Of a stretch of 64,000 bases of DNA, positions 46,851-57,791 are shown piece after piece; the first letter of the stretch is position 1, and the number at the start of each line of letters is the position of its first letter. The notes below the pieces were generated by a model that saw nothing but the letters and a program-made list of their open reading frames with translations, was not told the origin of the DNA and made no database searches. The stretch comes from Fulvia fulva (lineage: Eukaryota; Ascomycota; Dothideomycetes; Mycosphaerellales; Mycosphaerellaceae): positions 3,472,001-3,536,000 of the forward strand of contig NC_063021.1 of assembly GCF_020509005.1 (NCBI RefSeq), read 5' to 3'. Made by a program: the position numbers and the translations under genes.

Positions 46851-47085
46851 TGTTAAACAGGTACGGGTAGATGGCAGCGGAGTGGAGTAAGAGATCAATC
46901 TTCAACTGACTAATAGCACGAGCATATAGCAATATATCAGGAACCAATATGTTGATTGTGTTGGATGTCTATCTAAGCTAAAGGGGAGAGAAGGTATCTC
47001 CCTACAAGCTGAGTCATCGTGGATGCCTTAGGCTGCCAGATCACTTCCTGATTGTTGACTCTCTTTAAGATGCTACATCTTAACA
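46851..47085 (-). repeat. 5' LTR of Copia C
   Basis: 235 bp, followed by the duplication TATAT. Confidence 0.9.
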
Positions 47086-47090
47086 TATAT

Positions 47091-49271
47091 CGTAATAGAG
47101 GTCCTAACTAGTATATAGTCTAACGACGCCTCGAGTTTATATTCGATCCTATAGTAGGTTACTATATAGTAGTAGCTATCTAAGATCTAGGAGAGGTCGA
47201 TTATACCTTAGAGTCCCCCTCTCTTCTAGGTACCTAGGTCCTTCGGGGTATTAAGGGCAATTACGTTACTCGCTATTAAGTCGAGTACTTCGTCGGCTAT
47301 AGGTTACGGCTATATAAGGCTTTCCTAGGAAGGGTAGTATATATTAAAGTCTCCTACTACGATGTGGCACCCTTGTCTCTTAAGCGTACTATCTAGGTGT
47401 CTGTAGACCCCTAGGTCGCGGCTAGACCTCGAGGCTAGCGGTTATATATATAGGTTGTGTATCTAGGTACTACCTACGTAGAGGGAGGTAATATCGCCCC
47501 CGCCTTCTTCGTCTACGTAGTACACTACCTCCTAGTCGGATTCTAGTATATCCTTACTAATATAGAAGTACGTACGGGGTCTACCGTCGCCTCGTAGGTA
47601 TATCGTATAGCCTAGTAACTTATAGGTCGTTAGTCTCTTATAGTACGGGTTAATCTATAGCCCCTAGATTACTAGAACGTAGTAGACGTACGGGTCCGCC
47701 TCGTATAGGAAATAGTTCTAGACTATATCCTTACTATAGTTAACGTTATACTAGATAATACTAAGCGTGTCGAGGCTAGTTATTGCTATCGACAATCATT
47801 TCCTCTATAATGTCCTATGTCCTACTACCTTATACGTCCTAGTCTACGCCTATCGGCTATATAATAAAGGGGAGCCGGGCCTAGTTAGATTTCCTCGCCG
47901 GAGCTAGTAGAGTACGTAGCCTCCCGTACGCCCTAGGTTACGTATCCTTTATATTATTCTCGGCCCTAGGGCGCTTATACCCGACCGCCGCTAGCTAGTT
48001 CCGGTATAGACTAGCCTTACGCTTACGGTAGAATCTTAGGGCGACGGTTCTGTTTATAATTGCCTTGTTTTTCGATAGTTTCCGCTATAGGCATTCCGCG
48101 CTATACAATAGGTAGTACCCTAGATAGTTCGCGTACCGTCTCGTAGCCGATATATAGTCTCTAGATATATAGTCTCCTATATAGTTCGAGTAGGCCTACT
48201 TGTTTATATACGTATAGGTTTAGTGTCTATACTATTAGTATTTGAAGTATTAGAGGACACGAAAGGATAAGGAGTGCTTTTCTACTATCTTAAGGCTATA
48301 TTACTAGATCAGGCCTTGTTCTATTACTAGATCCGCCGCTTTCGCGTCTTATAGCTATACGATTAGCGCCGAGGCCTTCTTACCTTCTAGCTATTTCCTA
48401 TAGAGCTAAGTCGCCTTCTAGATTAGAGAGTTAAGAGTGACCGGGTTGTCCTCTTAGAGAGTACGTAGGTAACCTTAGTTAGTTAGGTCGAGCTCTTTAG
48501 ATATATCGTAGACTAGGATCGTAAATTACTTCGTTAAGACCTTCGCTAATACCGTAACCTTAGATACCTACTATAGCTATACCTCTAGGTGCCTCCTAGT
48601 AGTAGTAGAGCTAGTATAGATCTATAGAGTACCGTTAGACTATAAGTTCACTACGACCACCCCTAGTTAATTAATTTATTAGGCGAGCTTCTTATTCGAT
48701 AGCTTCGTAACTTCGGCCTAGTCTTCCTTTACTATAATACGGATCGTAACTATATCGTACGTTAGGCGGGGGCCTAGTGTCGATGCCGCGACCGATGCCT
48801 AGCTATAGGGGTGTTGATTCCGGGTGGCCTTGTTAATTGCCTAAGACGTCGTCCTTATTTCTTATTACCCTCGGTGATATAATAGTATAAGCGCCGTACG
48901 TAGCTAAGTAATTATTACCTATAGAGACCGGTATAGGAGCTGATCGTTAGTTTCTATACTTTTTGCGTCCTCTATAAGTTGCTGCCAGTTGTCTTGGGGG
49001 AGCTTCGCCTGTGGAGCCGTAGGCGCCGGTGGTGCCGTAGCCTGGGCTACCATTGCCTAGTAGTTGCCTAATGTAGCTAGGCACCTCCGCGGCGTTTGGA
49101 GCTGAAGAAACAGGGTGAAGAGAACTTCAAGCTGTCCAAATTGAATGAGGTAGAACTCCCTCAATTCTAGGGGCAGTAGCCTGCTTTGTAGATCGTTGGA
49201 ATGGCCTTGATAAGAGCTTTCGAATGTGTCGTGTTTAGCGATATAAGGCGAAAATCGGTTTTTGGCGGTTC
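47091..49271 (-). pseudogene. Outer LINE 5' half: leader, ORF1 and endonuclease
   Basis: From the right on the minus strand: about 218 nt of leader (49271-49054), the ORF1 start at 49053 with a clean opening of about 45 codons (MVAQATAPPAPTAPQAKLPQ) before the first stop, a mutated ORF1, then ORF2 with the apurinic-type endonuclease remnant CHIVVGDFN near 47,360. The leader and ORF1 start keep CpA, while the rest has lost it. Confidence 0.75.
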
Positions 49272-49286
49272 TTCCTGATGAATTAG
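49272..49286. repeat. Right target-site duplication of the outer LINE
   Basis: TTCCTGATGAATTAG, identical to 17469-17483. Confidence 0.85.
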
Positions 49287-49404
49287 CTTTCTCGAGGACT
49301 TCGAGATTCGATGGCATGTCAACCCTCGAGTGTGTTAGATGTGACACTGGATTAGTCCAGGTGATCATACCAGGAGATGATGGAGCTGATGAAGAAGGAC
49401 CCAT
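49287..49404 (-). pseudogene. 5' part of the host frame cut by the LINE
   Basis: Open frame MGPSSSAPSSPGMITWTNPV...LEVLEKANSSG running into the insertion point. It continues in frame at 17468 when the nest is removed. A protein-like frame just upstream (49727-49365, one frame over, PSFVYSDTLPKHSSRTRNLE) may be an earlier exon, but no clear splice pair links them. No family is recognised. Confidence 0.28.
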
Positions 49405-52013
49405 ATGTTCGTTGAGTCAGCATGCCTGCAATCAGCTTGGTCCGCGACCTTGGAATCGGGTCTCTCGCGCTCGTACGTGAGATGGGATGTCGCTTCTGTA
49501 AGGCTGTGATGTTCACCTGCAAATTGGGCCTTGCCAAGTGAATCAATCACAGCGTGCTCTTCCAGGTTACGAGTGCGCGAGGAGTGCTTGGGTAGTGTGT
49601 CGGAGTACACAAAACTGGGCTGAACCATGGACATTGTATCAGATACGCCTTGTAGGCCGCACACCCTGTCGTCATTGACGTCTACTGTCGCTTCAGTGTT
49701 GAGAGAAATCAATGGCGGGATCAGCAAAGTCAGCTGAGGCTCTTCCCTTTGAGGTGCTTCAGCCTTGACGCTTGTCGCAGATCGTGTGTTGCTTGTTTGG
49801 CGCAGATGAAGCTGACTGATTAACCTTGAACCTCATCTCGTTCGCTCAGCTGATACTGCTGTTGTTGACATTGCAGACTTGGAACCGCGATGCAGCGCAG
49901 CAGCAGTACAATCAATGGCCTACTCCACGAAGAATCTTGTTGGCAGTTTGAGAGTATTGTTGCTGTGTGACAATGTCCCTCGCCTATAGAATTCTTGCCT
50001 GATCAATCGCCGATGTGTGCTGTACAAGAGACGATCGGTTGTTGGCGAGTTCTGTACAAAGAAGTAGCAGGATCGGTGGGGTTTCGCTTACCTGCAGCCG
50101 ATGATCACTCGCGGTCGGACTTGGGCTCAATGTATGATCTTCCCGAAGTCTTCGCAGTGTTGGCTAGATTGCCGGTCAGCATGATCGTGCAGTCATGGTC
50201 ATTGTTAGCGTTGGGAAGGAAATCAGATAGTGCGAATGCGCGCACTCACTCGCACGCCCCACTTCGTGCACCTGCTGAAACTGACAGCTGTGGTTGTAGC
50301 ACAAGCCGCCACTCTCAACACGGCTTGCCTTGCTTTGTTTCATATCAACGGTTGTTGAGTGTGACCAAAGGCGTGCTGGCATAAAGGATGGTCGTCTCAT
50401 GTTGATAGCGAGAGTCGCTCACGAGATCTCGTCGGCATGGTGAAGCCCAGACAGGTGGATGAATCTGCAGTGATTAACGCACCAATGCACACAGCGCTGA
50501 GATGAGCGCATGCTGTCGGCTTGGAGCTCGCCGACCAAATGGCATGTGGGCTGTGGCAACTCATCGAAGCCCAACGCAGCTCGCTCAATCTGGCCTCAGA
50601 GGCTGAAATAGAGTCTCCCGATGCCGCGTATTGAGCGTCTCGAGGCCGCGCCATCGGAGCATCCAACACGGTGGTTTGAGGTCGGCGGTAGATCGACTGG
50701 TTGCAGCCGAGCTGTCACTTTTTTCTGTTCCGTGCTGGCCGAGATCTGCGAGACATCAGATAGTTGGTACGTGGTCGGCAGGAATGCTGTCGGGAGGGCT
50801 GGGCGGGCGCCGACGTGCGCAAGGCCATGCCGTTCGATAACGCGACGCATATAGCACAGCAGTGTGATGAGCTGCCAGCGCAAAGAGGCACCGCGACCAC
50901 CTGGCGTCATTCGAGGCCAGTCGCGGATGCGGGCACGGCGATTCCTACTGGGGCTAGGGTCCCAGCAGAATGGCTCCGCTGCTCGGAGCTGCAGGGAAGG
51001 TCGTTCAAGCGTGCTGAGGAGCAGCAAGATGCCCGCCGGATCTGAACAGATACGGCTGGGCTCCTATTTGCCCACGCCGCGATACGCTCTGAGGCTGGTA
51101 TAGGCTGTCTACGGGATGGTGCTGTTGATCACCAGCAGCGGAAGAAAGTGGTGGAGCAGACACTTCTGCTGCAGCGAGCGGCAACGTCCCGTCCGTCGTT
51201 ACCGCTAGAATACCGTCACACGCTCACAGCACTTCAAAGGCACCTCAAAAGCTTCCTGCCTCCCATGTCCCCCGTGCTGCTGGGCCTCTGTGTTGTGAGC
51301 GATCTACACTCTCGAGCAGCGTGCAACGACGACCACTGCACTGCAGCCTGACACGATCGTCCTCGTCCTTCCACCAGCACACAGCCACACGACGTTCGAG
51401 ACGCACGGATCGTCGTCTCTCGGCCGCTCATCGAGCATCCCCAGACAGCGTCCTACTGTAGCACACATGTACGAACCCAGCACATGGCCATGCGGCCCTG
51501 TTGACATGCGTGAAATTGACTGGCCCGCAGCAGACCCAGCGTGCGTCTCCGTGCGACGCAGACAATCAACAACCCTCGCCACGCCGCCGCCCGCCCTGCG
51601 CCTGACGCCTGTCCATATTCTTCGATGCCCCACTAGCCAGACCTCGAGAGGGCCCTTCGAAACTATTGTGACCAGGCCAAGGCACAATGCTGCATGAGCA
51701 AGGGACATTGTAGTGAGAGCTTGTGACGCATTGGGCACTATCGCAGTCTGCAGCGCCCATCGTGAGCTGGAGCTGGTGTTGTTGTCGTCTGGTCGTCTGG
51801 TGGAAGCATTACCCGAGGACCTGGTTGGTCTCGAAAGTCAATCACCCATAACACCCACCGCGCCTGCCCACTCGAGATCGGAGCTACCGAACAAACTCGC
51901 TTTGACCATAGCCGCTGCCCTTCGAATTGCCTCTGTGCGCGTGAGAAATTGCTGCTGCACTGTCCCGCGTTTCATACATCGACAACAGAAAGGCACGCTT
52001 GAATGTGACCACG
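49405..52013. other. Long stretch upstream of velB, no gene recognised
   Basis: 2.6 kb of ordinary, unmutated base composition. Several open frames of 60-140 codons overlap on both strands (for example 50596-51027 minus, 51304-51738 minus), Arg/Ser-rich and without family motifs. It probably contains the velB promoter and a long 5' leader. The pyrimidine-rich CT stretches near 51,930-51,980 would suit a fungal core promoter. Confidence 0.45.
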
Positions 52014-53514
52014 ATGCACGCGCAAGTCCCGTCTCAGCCACACCTCCAACACCACACCCATCCCCCCTCGACGCAGGCCCAGTACGACACCAACGGAATA
52101 TACGACAACAGACAACAGTCGACATCCCACACCAACGGCCAGAGCAACGGCGTGGACATGAATCCATACCAGCAATACGCGGGAGGCTATGGCCCAACGC
52201 ATCCATATCCTCAGCCTCCTCAGCAGCAAGCACCGCAGCAACAACAACAACAGCAACCGCAGCAATCGGGCCACCCACACCCGCACCATCAGCAGCAGCC
52301 ACAGCAACAGCAAGGACCGTACATGCAGTCTAGCCAGCGCTTGCCTCCCTTGGTTCCTGGTATGCCTCAAGGAATGCCGGGAATGCATAACGTGCGAGAT
52401 GAACCCAGCGCACCGCCCGCTAGCTCTAGCTCTGCTAACAGCCAACAGCCCTCGCAGTACAGTATGGCAGCTCCGCAGCCGCAATCGCAGATGCCGTATC
52501 AACCGCAGCCACAGCAGACACTACCCCCTCCTCCCACTTCAAGAGCAGGAACCAGCAGTCAGTCAGGCGGTAAAAAGATGTCACATAGCGGCACGAGGGC
52601 CGGCTATACATACTCGCTTCAGGTTGTGCAGCAACCACAACGCGCAAGAATGTGTGGGTTTGGAGACAAAGATCGCCGGCCCATAACACCGCCACCCTGT
52701 GTGCGTCTCGTTATTGTCAATGACAGAGGGACCGAGGTCGATCTGGAAGAATTTCCTGGAGATCCGTCGTTCTTCGTACTGCAGGTTGACCTTTGGGCGG
52801 AGAGTGCCGATCGGGAAGCCAACGTTGTGAGAGCCAGTAGCAACAGTCCGGCTGTCAGTATCAGTAGTGCGACCACGACATCCTATCCACCGCCAGCTGA
52901 GCACCCTCGCCACATGTCACACGATCAGCCGATGATGTACATCAACGAACATGGTCAACCCATATATGCCAACATGCCTGGCTATGCAGTCGCTATGGGA
53001 CGACCTGGCATGATGCCGCAACAGCAATATGGTGCTCCTCTGTACTACCAACAGATGCCCGGTCCCGGCATGCCGTTCATCCAGCCGCCCCAAGCGCCAA
53101 GCGCAATGTACACTCGGAATCTGATCGGGAGCTTGACTGTCAACGCTGCGAAGCTCAAGGACAACGAGAACAAGCAGGGTTATTGGTTCGTCCTACAAGA
53201 CCTCAGTGTGCGCACAGAGGGGTTCTTTAGGTGAGTCAGTGAAGAAACATGAAACAGGAATGCGCTAACATGATTACAGACTTCGAATGAGCTTCATCGA
53301 CATTAGTAATACTGGTGGTCCAGGAGTCAGTCGTGGCAAAGCACCTGTTCTCGCTTGGACCTTCTCGGAAAAGTTCCAGGTGTACTCAGCCAAGAAGTTT
53401 CCAGGCGTGATCGAGTCCACTCCACTCAGCAAGGTCTTTGCACAGCAAGGTATCAAGATTCCCATCAGGAAAGATAACAAGAACGAGGGCGGTGACGATG
53501 ATGATGGAGATTGA
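52014..53514 (+). CDS. velB: Velvet-family regulator VelB
   Basis: DNA-binding velvet protein that partners VeA and VosA and coordinates development with secondary metabolism; it moves from cytoplasm to nucleus. 483 aa from two exons (52014-53230, 53280-53514); the 49-nt intron GTGAGT...TTACAG splits FFR|LRMSF. The first ATG in frame is at 52014 ([14 protein letters not shown]). Residues 1-190 are Gln/Pro/His-rich. The velvet domain is split, as in VelB: first half about 196-271 ([29 protein letters not shown]), an insert of about 95 residues, second half about 367-465 ([48 protein letters not shown]). The acidic tail ends GGDDDDGD. The transposon nest ends 2.7 kb upstream. Confidence 0.95.
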
Positions 53515-54526
53515 TCACAGATGCTGTGATGCGGTGACACATCATACCCATGATGGTGGCTGCGACCTCGTGTTGACATCGAGAGCAGGAATCCGCCACC
53601 GAACAGACGGAGTGAGACTCGATCTTGGTACGCTGGGCAAATCGAATGGCGATATTTGATTAGGTCGGCAGGCCGCGGTCGTTGCTCCATGAGGTTGATG
53701 GCAACCACAGCGAAAGCATCGGCACAAACGAGAAGAGCGACGGTGACATTGTTGACAGCCAGGAGCTATGGGTGTCATCTACAACACAGATTCGTGGGAC
53801 AGTGGTACCATGGTGACGCACATGGGCACGCCTGCAAACTGGCCATTTCGAGCACGCAACGCTGAGCAGAGCCTGAACTTCGGAGTGTTCTCCCCAAGCG
53901 AACAGAGCGAGGCTACGGAGCTCAGCTCATGTATATGATTGTATGAGCGATTGTTATCTTATTACACAGCACGACACAGGTGGTCGTGTCGGACAGTACA
54001 CTAGCAGCACAGGAGATGTGCCGGCAAGATAGCGAGAACATCTGGCAGTTACGTTTAGGCGTGTAATTGTCATATCATTAAGAAGTGAAATATCTCCCAC
54101 GGCCACGCTACCTCTAAGGCGTAGCATTGCTATCAGGTTCCCCTGGTATGTGTCTGAATGAAGCAGCTGATCACATGTTGCTGTCGGAAGAGCTTCCTTC
54201 GAGCCCGAAAGCGTGCCCCACTTCCCGTCATCGCTCTCTCCAGCCGTTCTAGTCTACAACAACTCAACTTAAGCACCACCTAATCGCATAACAAGCATGA
54301 GACCAGAACTGACCTTTCAACGAGCGATCGCCAGCCTACACCAAGCGCATCCACCGGACTATTCGACAGTGCAAATGCCGGCATTACGATAGAGCGCCTC
54401 GTCTTCAGCGCAACAATATGCTAGCTCTACACCAAAGACGATAATCCTTGCGCGCGTTGGAACATAGTACATCTGCGCCACGACGAACAGTACCCAGGAT
54501 CTCAAGATAGTGCGAGCTTCGCCAAA
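53515..54526. other. Intergenic between velB and apl5
   Basis: About 1.0 kb. It holds the velB 3' region and the apl5 promoter and leader. The open frames (54359-54961 minus and others) are antisense to apl5 or short, without family features. Confidence 0.6.
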
Positions 54527-57500
54527 ATGTTCGAGAAGGACATCTACCAGCTCATCAGAGGCTTGCGAGCCCACAAAGGCAACGAACGCGAATACATCCA
54601 GGAAAGTCTGCGAGAATGTCGGAAAGAGATCAAGGGCCAGGACATGGACCAGAAGGCTACGGCCTTGCTGAAACTGGTATACCTGGAGATGTTCGGACAT
54701 GATATGTCCTGGGCGTCTTTCAATGTGCTGGAGGTCATGTCCTCGGCCAAGTACCTGCAGAAGAGGGTGGGATATCTTGCAGCGGTGCAGAGCTTCAGGC
54801 CGGATACGGAGGTTCTGATGTTGGCGGAGAATCTGCTGAAGAAGGATCTCAATTCGCCGGATAAGATTATGATTCAGCTGCCGCTGAATGCGATACCGCA
54901 TGTGGTCAACCCGTCGATGGCTAATTCGTTGCTGGTGGATCTCATACCGCGGATGTCGCATTCCCTACCTGCGATACGGAAGAAGACGATTGTTACGCTG
55001 TATCGCTTGGCACTGGTGTACCCGGAGACTCTGCGACCTGCCTGGCCGAAGATCAAAGAGCGTTTGCTTGATGAGAACGAGGATCCTAGCGTGACTGCGG
55101 CGATCGTCAATGTGGTTTGTGAACTTGGGTGGAGGAGACCACATGACTTCTTGCCACTGGCTCCGCGGCTATTTGAGCTCTTGACGGCTGGAGGGAATAA
55201 CTGGATGGCTATCAAGATTATCAAGCTCTTCTCGGTGCTTACTCCATGGGAACCACGCTTGGTGAAGAAGCTACTGCCGCCCCTGACATCGATCATCAAG
55301 ACTACACCGGCCATGAGCTTGTTGTATGAGTGCATCAATGGCATCATCCAAGGTGGCATCATGGAGGCTGCAGCGGGCACTACTGATGGCGACGAGATTG
55401 CTAGGTTGTGCGTGAACAAGCTGAGAGCTATGCTGGTGGTCGAAGGTGATCCGAACTTGCGATATGTGGCATTGCTCGCGTTTGTGAAGATTACTAGCTC
55501 GCATTCAGAGCTTGTTGCCCAGCATCAAGATGTGATTCTGGAGTGTATCGATGATCCTGACATCTCGATCCGGGCGCGAGCGCTGGACTTGGCGATTGGC
55601 ATGGTGAATGCGAACAACTTGCAGACTGTGGTGGAGAGACTGCTGAAGCAGCTGCGAAATGCTGGGAAGGCGTCTGTCGCTGATGAACCTGAAAATGATC
55701 GCGCCATGCACGATGGCATTGTCCCTATGGCCATGGAAGACGACGACGATGCACGAACGCCAATACGACCAAAAGAGCCAAAGTCGACGCAAGCGCCTTC
55801 ACTGCCTGACGACTATCGAGTCTCGGTGATTGAGCGAGTCCTGGAGATGTGCTCGCGCGAGAGCTACGCCAACATGAATGACTTTGACTGGTACATTGGC
55901 GTGCTCGTAGAGCTTGTTAAGCAGTGTCCGCTGTCATCGTCATCTGCAATGCGAAGTGGCCAGCAGACTAATACTGCAGATGCCATTGGGTCAGAATTGC
56001 TCAATGTAGCAGTCAGAGTCAAGGCGGTCCGTCCAGATGCTGCTGCAGCTGCTCAGTCCTTGTTGCTGATCGAGCAGCGAGAAGAGCTGTTCCCGGGTGG
56101 CAGCACTGGTGGGCAAGGCGTTCTTGCTGCTGCGGCGTTCGTTGCTGGGGAGTACGCCGATATGCTACCGGATCCTGAAGCTGGCTTGACATCTTTGCTA
56201 CATTCTTCGAGCGCACAGCTGCCCGCCGAAGTCCTTCGTAGCTACGTTCAAGCCATTCCAAAGGTGTTCGTGGCACTCACGAGTGACCAGCAAAGTGGCT
56301 GGAGTGCGACTCGACGTGGCACTACAACCTTATGGACAACGCGGATCATACACTTCCTTGAACCATTGACGCTGCATCCGAACCTCGAAGTCCAGGAACG
56401 ATCAGTCGAATACCTTGACTTGATGCGACTGGCCTCAGAAGCAGCTGGCAGCCAACAAACAGACAGTGAAACGGACGGGTATGCTGAGCCGCCGCTTTTA
56501 CTGACACAAGCCATACCTGGACTTTTCTCTGCACAAGAACTCAACCCTGTGGCTGCCACAGCGATACGCAAAGTCCCCATACCAGAAGAACTTGACCTTG
56601 ACACACCAATCAACAGCAGTCTACAGATGCTACTAAGCCAGGCAGAATACGACACTGATCTTGATGAGGGTAGTGACGAAGTGCAGCGGTTCTACTACGA
56701 GAAGCCATCAGCAGTGGTGGCAGGCTACAAGAAGCCTGCTGCCGAGCTGCTCGAGCCTGGTCCAGCTAAGGTGGCCTCTTATCAAGATGCCGACCAAGAA
56801 GTGGATAGGGAGTCCTTACTCAGGAAGAAAGCTGAGCGAAGGGAGCGGTACAAGGACGATCCATATTACATCGATTCGGAACGCAATTCAGGCACTTCTA
56901 CTCCAATGCATCAGATTCTGCGAAGCGCAAATGGTGAAGAGCTGGACGTCGATGCGATACCTGTGATGGAACTCAATCTCGATGCAAAGGACACCGCTCA
57001 ACGACAACCCCGACCGACATCATCGCAACCGATACGCAAGCCGAAGAGACACTTCGAGGTTGCAGCAGATGAAACTCTTGGTGGTGACGATACACCATCG
57101 CGATCGTCTAGCCCTGCCAAGCTCGCTGTCTCAAGAGGCAAGAAGTCCCTACTCCAGCTCGACAGCAGCGGTCTATCATCTCTATCCCTGAACGAACCGT
57201 CCACCGGCGTGAACGGCAGCAGCAAGCTCGAAATCGAGCGCCGCCAAGCAGAAGAAGAGGAGATGGCGAAAGCCATCAAAGAAGTCGAGCGATTACGTCT
57301 AGAAATGCAGCGCGCCCAGGAACGGATTCAGCCGAGATATATGCCCGAAGAAGGGACAGTCGTCAAGCGCAAGAAGAAAAAGAAGTCAAAGGTTGAGTTT
57401 GCCGATGATGATGAGCCTGTGCATGCTGGTGGCAAGGAGAATGGTGATGAGGAAGCGGTGGTTAGGAAGAAGAAAAAGAAGAAGAGGAAAGATGGTGAGG

Positions 57501-57573
57501 GGGAGGGGGAGAGTGCGGAGCCGCTGCTTAATGCTGATGTGGAAGAGGCGCAGGGTGTGGGGGCTGCGAAGGT

Positions 57574-57604
<31 letters not shown>

Positions 57605-57634
57605 AGGGAGGTTATGTTTGATGATGAGGGATGA
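54527..57634 (+). CDS. apl5: AP-3 adaptor complex subunit delta
   Basis: Large subunit of the AP-3 coat that sorts cargo from Golgi/endosome to the vacuole. 1,035 aa, single exon. The start at 54527 gives MFEKDIYQLIRGLRAHKGNE, the normal adaptin delta N-terminus. The adaptin alpha-solenoid covers about residues 1-600 (KATALLKLVYLEMFGHDMSW, LPLNAIPHVVNPSMA). A linker rich in acidic and Ser residues follows. At about 715-790 comes the delta-specific segment YYEKPSAVVAGYKKPAAELL and RKKAERRERYKDDPYYID. The C-terminus carries three lysine-rich tracts (about 57,361-57,396, 57,466-57,492 and 57,571-57,606); the last is encoded by a pure AAG repeat that could vary in length. No break seen. Confidence 0.95.
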
Positions 57635-57791
57635 TGATGCAGACGGAGCATGAGGTAGATTTGCAGATATAAGACAACGAGGCTTGACTCGACTATGGTG
57701 TCCATGTTTGTAACTGGATCCGGGGATGTTGCCTATTGTGCTCGCGCAAAACAGTACCAGCTAACGAAGTTGACGGATAGGCAAAACAAAA
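57635..57791. other. apl5 3' region
   Basis: Short spacer between the apl5 stop and the first inverted-repeat unit. No gene. Confidence 0.5.

Larger units (their letters stand above)
41471..47085 (-). mobile_element. Copia element C, nearly intact
   Basis: 5,615 bp, inserted in the outer LINE with the duplication TATAT (41466-41470 and 47086-47090). LTRs are 41471-41706 and 46851-47085. The two LTRs differ at roughly ten sites, nearly all C/T or G/A, as light RIP would leave. A primer-binding-like segment with CCCGGGCTCATAACC lies just inside the 5' LTR. Gag-pol occupies 46405 down to about 41772 in one line broken by a few stops and a shift. CpA and TpG are plentiful, unlike in Copia A and B, so this is the youngest full-length element here. 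Confidence 0.92.
17484..49271 (-). mobile_element. Outer LINE (non-LTR retrotransposon) split by nested insertions
   Basis: A single LINE of about 4,980 bp in five pieces: 17484-17774, 18295-18918, 27253-28387, 40710-41470 and 47086-49271. The 3' tail is a short (ATCT)n run at 17484-17497. The order on the minus strand is ORF1 start (ATG at 49053, MVAQATAPPAPTAPQAKLPQ), then ORF2 endonuclease (VVGDFN near 47360), reverse transcriptase (KAPGPD near 40770, FVDDTN near 27790) and the C-terminal region matching the copy at 22110-23394. This layout fits Tad1-like fungal LINEs. Most of ORF2 is full of TAG/TAA stops and has lost nearly all CpA/TpG. The 5' leader at 49054-49271 is hardly mutated. Confidence 0.88.

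Noticed and set aside
18300..49050. Possible centromere or subtelomere
   Set aside because: The block is explained fully by nested insertions with target duplications; housekeeping genes lie on both sides and no telomeric or satellite arrays are present.
49365..49727. Minus-strand 120-codon frame upstream of velB
   Set aside because: It reads protein-like, but no start, splice pair or family could be supported; only mentioned as a possible exon of the split host frame.
50596..51738. Several overlapping 60-144 codon frames on both strands
   Set aside because: Arg/Ser/Pro-rich, mutually overlapping and without motifs; typical chance frames in GC-balanced promoter DNA.
51999..52013. Earlier TTG start for velB
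   Set aside because: The first in-frame ATG at 52014 gives a normal start; a TTG start is not expected in fungi.
51713..52333. 206-codon plus-strand frame overlapping the start of velB
   Set aside because: It overlaps the velB coding start in another frame, and its Ala/Thr/Ser-rich end is a shadow of the CAG/CAC repeats.
54359..54961. 200-codon minus-strand frame over the apl5 start
   Set aside because: Antisense to a highly conserved adaptin N-terminus; its His/Arg/Gln-rich composition marks a shadow frame.
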